Shown here: one piece after another, positions 60,736-64,000 of the stretch | Layout of the letters: every line of letters starts with the position of its first letter | Numbering within the stretch: the first letter of the stretch is position 1 | NCBI GenBank assembly: GCA_019748235.1 | Contig: JAIEPU010000139.1 | Location: 1 to 64,000 of the forward strand | Direction: 5' to 3' | From: a bacterium | GTDB lineage: Bacteria > Planctomycetota > Planctomycetia > Kolteriales > Kolteriaceae | DNA length: 64,000 bases | Translations under genes and position numbers: made by a program | Notes under the pieces: generated by a model | Told to the model about the DNA's origin: nothing | Databases searched by the model: none | What the model saw: the letters and a program-made list of their open reading frames with translations, nothing else

Positions 60736-60786
60736 TACTAGTGGCCCTGTATTACTTTCTCAACCAACCGGCGGCTAGGCGAACAA

Positions 60787-60939
60787 ATGATGACCGAACA
60801 AACTCCATCACCTGCTCCTGCGCCCATCATCAAGAGCGAGGAACTCCTTCGAGGCGGGCAGGAAATCATCATCACACATCAAGGAGAAACGTACCGCCTG
60901 CGCATCACGCGAAACAACAAACTCATCCTCACCAAGTAG
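60787..60939 (+). CDS. hemP: HemP family small protein (haem uptake)
   Basis: A 50-residue protein starting at ATG 60787 (or ATG 60790). After an 18-residue Pro/Ala-rich start it has EELLRGGQEIIITHQG followed by ETYRLRITRNNKLILTK, which matches the HemP/HmuP signature (L-x-G-x-x-x-x-x-I-x-H-x-G-x-x-Y-x-L-R-x-T-x-x-x-K-L-I-L-T-K) over the full domain. HemP is needed for haem uptake or its regulation in several proteobacteria and is normally iron-regulated. No haem receptor is next to it, and the upstream Fur-like site is consistent with iron control. Confidence 0.82.
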   Translation: MMTEQTPSPAPAPIIKSEELLRGGQEIIITHQGETYRLRITRNNKLILTK

Positions 60940-60979
60940 GTGAGTTCTACTGCAAACACGGTCGCGAGCCGCTGGAGAT

Positions 60980-61420
60980 CTAGCCGACCGACTGATCAGG
61001 GTTCTCGCCCAGGACAGGAAATGAATCACAGACCTCTGGTGGAATTCGGCGCGGAACAAGTCTCGCGAAATCGACAAACACCCAATCGGTGTAGGCGTCG
61101 GCCAAACGAACCACACCGCTCTCTTCCGAACGACTGATCTGATACATTCGCCGACTTGTCGCGCGTGCTCTCTCAGCAATCCAAGTCTTCACCACGATCC
61201 TATCGCCGAGAAACGCGGGACGAAGATAGGTGATGGAATGGGTTCGAACGACCCACCCTGCTCCGATCTGCTTGTATCGTTCGAAATTCCAACCGTTCGC
61301 AGCCGAATGATCGATCGCCGCATTGATCGCCCACTGCATGTAAATCAGATTGTTGACATGCCCCAATTCATCCACATCGCTGGGGACGACGATTCGCTCA
61401 TGCTCAAAGTACGGAGGCAT
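60980..61420 (-). CDS. Acyl-CoA thioesterase (4HBT hot-dog fold)
   Basis: A 146-residue thioesterase. ATG 61420 has AGGAG nine bases upstream. The 4HBT motif is DVDELGHVNNLIYMQW, with Asp in the catalytic position and HVNN downstream. The second half has SITYLRPAFLGDRIVVKTW and VRLADAYTDWVFVDF. Such proteins hydrolyse acyl-CoA, and YbgC/FadM-like enzymes are likely relatives. The substrate is not set. The stop converges on hemP. Confidence 0.9.
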   Translation of the reverse strand: MPPYFEHERIVVPSDVDELGHVNNLIYMQWAINAAIDHSAANGWNFERYKQIGAGWVVRTHSITYLRPAFLGDRIVVKTWIAERARATSRRMYQISRSEESGVVRLADAYTDWVFVDFARLVPRRIPPEVCDSFPVLGENPDQSVG

Positions 61421-61528
61421 CGAACCACGCTCCTGCAATTAGCGACGGAGCCTGTCTCCGCTGAGCCGAATTCTCGCCGAATTGATCCCGGGAAGTCAAA
61501 CGTTGCCGATTAAGGTTCGTGCAGCCTT

Positions 61529-62662
61529 TCAGCTGGCAGCCGCGGCGGAGGCTTGATCATTAGGAAGGACTACATCGAGTAACTGATGAAGGAGATTTCG
61601 AAGGCCCGCATGCGGAATCTCGCCGGCGACATCGTGCGCTATGCAGCGGTGCTCAATCACCATTTTCCGAGCATCACGGAAAACATCCAATTGGGTGAAA
61701 AGATCGCCGAGTTCGCTTCCACTCGATCCCACGGTCACGTTCTTACCGAGCAATCGCTCAATTCTTGCACGCTCGGCAATCTTCGCCTTCTCGAGCGCGA
61801 TGGCCAAAAGCATGGTGGGGCGCAGTGACTTCGCGTCCTGCTTCGCGATAAGCTTGTTGTTGACGTCGCCTGCCCAATCAGAGAGATCATTCAAGATTTG
61901 AAACGCGATTCCTAGGTGGCGAGAATATCGGGCAAGGAATCGCTCAAACTCTCGACATTCACCCACCAACCGAACGCCTGTGTAGAGAGCGGCTTCGAAA
62001 GCGGGGGACGTTTTTCGCGTGTATATCCCGATGGCATCTTCACGCGTCAACGTCTTATCCGCAGTCGTTCGCCACGCGATCTCGGCCCCCTGGCCCTCGG
62101 TGAGCTTGACGTGCGCATCCATCAGGTGGTGAAGGATATCCGCAGCCCGATCGCTTCCCAAGGTCTCTCTATCTGCCGTAATGATCCGGTACCCTAACCC
62201 GACCAGATAGTCTCCGACGTTGATGGCCGTCGCCGTGTCATATTGTCGATGCAAAGTCTCTCGGCCGTAGCGATAAGCGTCGTCGTCCTCAATGTCGTCA
62301 TGAACGAGCGATGCTTTGTGAAATACTTCAATAGCGATGAGGGCGCGGCTCACGGCATCCGTCGGGATAACGTCGATCGTTTCGAGTGAATCATTCGGGG
62401 AATCCACACACGCTTGATAGGCGGCCAAGGTGATGAGAGGACGAAATCGCTTGCCACCGTGAATAAGGAAATCGAATGCGATTCGTTCGGTCTCGGCGAG
62501 GGGACCGAAACAATGGCTATGTCCAGATCGTGGGAGAAGTCGGCTGAATTCGTCGGGGGCGAAAATCTGATGCGTTGTCGCGAGAAGTGAAGTAAAAGAC
62601 GGAATTTTCGGGCTGGTGAAGTGAGACGCTTTTGAAACATGCTCGGGCGATACTTGAATCAC
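61529..62662 (-). CDS. Polyprenyl synthetase family protein
   Basis: A 377-residue trans-isoprenyl diphosphate synthase-like protein. GTG 62662 has GAGGAG six bases upstream; a longer form from ATG 62695 is possible. The N-terminal 60 residues have no clear fold. GGKRFRPLITLAAYQAC is the basic IPP-binding motif. The first Asp-rich motif is LVHDDIEDDDAYRYGRETLH (DDxxD). The second is AFQILNDLSDWAGD: Asn replaces the first Asp of the usual DDxxD, and there is no chain-length cue at the usual site. It probably makes a C15-C20 or longer prenyl diphosphate for quinones, carotenoids or hopanoids. Whether activity persists with NDxxD is uncertain. Confidence 0.85.
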   Translation of the reverse strand: MIQVSPEHVSKASHFTSPKIPSFTSLLATTHQIFAPDEFSRLLPRSGHSHCFGPLAETERIAFDFLIHGGKRFRPLITLAAYQACVDSPNDSLETIDVIPTDAVSRALIAIEVFHKASLVHDDIEDDDAYRYGRETLHRQYDTATAINVGDYLVGLGYRIITADRETLGSDRAADILHHLMDAHVKLTEGQGAEIAWRTTADKTLTREDAIGIYTRKTSPAFEAALYTGVRLVGECREFERFLARYSRHLGIAFQILNDLSDWAGDVNNKLIAKQDAKSLRPTMLLAIALEKAKIAERARIERLLGKNVTVGSSGSELGDLFTQLDVFRDARKMVIEHRCIAHDVAGEIPHAGLRNLLHQLLDVVLPNDQASAAAAS

Positions 62663-62898
62663 TTCGCACTCCTCTGCGAAATATGCAGAACCCATTCCTT
62701 TTTCGGACCGGCGCGTCCCCAGACAGCCCGATTATTTCCAACAATCCATTTTGACGCCATCGATTCGAGAGAGATAAATTCGACAAATCTCAAACTTGGC
62801 GAGCCGACGGTGCTAAACGGCCCTCGCCTCATCCTTCCCCGAGATTCGAAAGCTATCTTTTCAAAGGGTTTTCGATCACTGGCGGAGGGGACATTGTC

Positions 62899-63093
62899 AT
62901 GTCGTCCATCAATTCCATGCATCAGGCCAATGCTCAGGTTTTGGCCCAAATGCAGCAACTCGCTCAGATCGCGGCCACAGCGGAGCAGGCTCAGACAGAG
63001 CAAACCGTGAAACTCGCCAAGCTACATGCCACCGAGCAGGTTCAAGCGACGACTGACTGTAGTAACAAAGCCGCCCTCGACACGCTCGTCTAA
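62899..63093 (+). CDS. Small Gln/Ala-rich helical hypothetical protein
   Basis: A 64-residue protein from ATG 62899, preceded by GGAGG eleven bases upstream. It has no signal or membrane helix. MHQANAQVLAQMQQLAQIA and TAEQAQTEQTVKLAKLHATE are amphipathic Gln/Ala-rich helix, likely a coiled coil. A family is not recognised. It diverges from the polyprenyl synthetase gene and converges on the cyclase gene. Confidence 0.5.
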   Translation: MSSINSMHQANAQVLAQMQQLAQIAATAEQAQTEQTVKLAKLHATEQVQATTDCSNKAALDTLV

Positions 63094-63171
63094 CCGACTT
63101 TTGCACGATTGATCAGATCAGCCCTCATGCGACGGATCCCGGGCTGTTGCCTGAGCGGAATTTCGAGACGA

Positions 63172-64000
63172 CTACTTCACATCAAAAACCCATTTTGGAT
63201 CAAAGTTAGCGGGCGGGCTTTTCTGACATTGGATGACGCGGGCGAGCAATTGAAACGTGGGAACATCGAGTTCGCCCGACGTCTCGGCAAGATTGACTCG
63301 CAGTTTTTCGGCGGCCTCGGCAAATTTGGCATTCTCGAACAGTGACAAAGCCCGTTCGTACTGCCCGTGAAGTTTCTTCTGTTCCCCCGTGATTTCCCCA
63401 CACAGTTCGTATAGATCGACGGATTCAATCAGGCCGGCAAGCTGTACCTTTCCCAAACGTCTGACCGGAAAGGCATCGCCGATCGAATCACGCGTCGATT
63501 GCGAGATGATGATCCGGGTGCCGAACTGCTTCGTGACCCCCTCGATCCGGCTCCCCAGATTGACGGTATGTCCACGAGGCCCGTACTTCATCTTTTGGGG
63601 TGTTCCTGTGTTCCCGACAAGGGCGGGACCGGTGTTGATCCCAATGCCGATATCCAACAAACCGCCGGCTGTTCCCTCCCAAGTCTTGCGCAGTCCCGGC
63701 AGGTCGCCGGCCATCGCGAGAGCGGTCTTACAGGCTTCAACCGCATGAGACGGCTGGTCGAACGGCGCATTCCACATCGCGAGCAATCCATCGCCGGTGT
63801 AGTCGACGACGACACCTCGTGTCTCTTGAACTCGTTGGGTGAGAACCGAAAGAATATCCTGAGCCATCCTATAGTATTGCCGAGCACCGAGACGCTGCGC
63901 CAACCGAGAAAAGCCGCGAATATCGGTAAAGAGCACGCTCACCTCGCGCTCTCGGCCTTCGAGGAGCGTCGGATTTCTGCCAAGTTCCTCAGATAATTCC
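63172..64000 (-). CDS. Class III adenylate/guanylate cyclase domain protein (C-terminal part; start lies beyond the window)
   Basis: The frame is open to the last base, so the N-terminus is missing. The cyclase domain covers the first 200 visible residues: EREVSVLFTDIRGFSRLA (metal Asp), VVDYTGDGLLAMWNAP (second metal site), GIGINTGPALVGNTG, and GHTVNLGSRIEGVTK. A C-terminal helical tail of about 60 residues follows (YERALSLFENAKFAEAAEKL), resembling a TPR-like repeat. It makes a cyclic nucleotide from ATP or GTP; the sensor domain is upstream of the window. The family is firm, the signal unknown. Confidence 0.9.
   Translation of the reverse strand, partial: ELSEELGRNPTLLEGREREVSVLFTDIRGFSRLAQRLGARQYYRMAQDILSVLTQRVQETRGVVVDYTGDGLLAMWNAPFDQPSHAVEACKTALAMAGDLPGLRKTWEGTAGGLLDIGIGINTGPALVGNTGTPQKMKYGPRGHTVNLGSRIEGVTKQFGTRIIISQSTRDSIGDAFPVRRLGKVQLAGLIESVDLYELCGEITGEQKKLHGQYERALSLFENAKFAEAAEKLRVNLAETSGELDVPTFQLLARVIQCQKSPPANFDPKWVFDVK

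Larger units (their letters stand above)
60279..60786. other. 508-bp divergent region with two related operator-like sites
   Basis: Separates the leftward PEP-CTERM gene from hemP. It contains two near-identical 16-bp sites, listed separately, and is AT-rich from about 60660 to 60740. No gene is recognised in it. Confidence 0.5.

Noticed and set aside
1-64000. tRNA, rRNA, CRISPR array, insertion sequence or prophage
   Set aside because: No cloverleaf, repeat-spacer array, transposase or phage gene was recognised in reading the window.

Overview
This window is chromosomal sequence from a planctomycete, most likely class Planctomycetia. I cannot name the genus. The evidence is the set of lineage-typical families: a PVC-type haem-binding CxxCH protein with a beta-propeller and HEAT-like repeats, a cytochrome c plus WD40 protein, a DUF1559 pseudopilin-like protein, a PEP-CTERM protein, a Ser/Thr kinase with a DLG motif, a BBP2-like porin, an excisionase-type HTH protein with a long acidic linker, and a MoxR/DUF58/DUF4350 operon. 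Genes are dense, fall on both strands, and often start at GTG or TTG behind a clear Shine-Dalgarno (SD) sequence. I see no rRNA, tRNA, CRISPR array, transposase or prophage.

Layout. 1-8.6 kb: the 3' end of pyrF, a secreted ceramidase-like protein, a HerA/FtsK-like ATPase, an OmpA-like lipoprotein, a DarG-like macrodomain with no DarT next to it, and a two-gene unit made of a small anchored protein and the acidic HTH membrane protein. 9-22 kb: porin, zinc alcohol dehydrogenase, the giant CxxCH protein, a PseG-like protein lacking the catalytic His, an M42 peptidase, isocitrate dehydrogenase, a lone Flp pilin and a GT4 glycosyltransferase. 22-30 kb: a TolC-like lipoprotein, then a tight forward run of hypothetical gene, miaA, cytochrome/WD40, comF and hemC, ending at a bidirectional terminator. 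30-39 kb: a reverse-strand block of DUF4350, MoxR and DUF58 (4-nt overlaps), then LarE, a Ser/Thr kinase, a Nif3-family protein and a Cys/Gly-rich secreted protein.

39-48.6 kb: argG, a short-chain dehydrogenase, an exopolysaccharide-type CpsD-like ATPase with a degenerate P-loop and its membrane-anchored neighbour, metH, an unusual inverted-repeat element, and a PadR regulator coupled to a membrane protein. 49-64 kb: a 1930-residue alpha-2-macroglobulin, an AI-2E-type transporter, a second short-chain dehydrogenase, an FHA protein, a surface/secretion block (PEP-CTERM, DUF1559, small lipoprotein), a 50-residue HemP with Fur-box-like sites upstream, a thioesterase, a polyprenyl synthetase and the 3' part of a class III nucleotidyl cyclase.

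Housekeeping genes (pyrF, icd, miaA, hemC, argG, metH) are mixed with envelope and signalling genes. The region reads as ordinary core chromosome with planctomycete-specific additions rather than a mobile island. The observations most worth following are the orphan DarG-like macrodomain, the acidic membrane-anchored HTH protein with its recurrent D-S-[DG]-I-x-L motif, the nested palindrome element after metH, the HemP/Fur-like arrangement, and several enzymes whose key residues are replaced (PseG-like, CpsD-like, polyprenyl synthetase).
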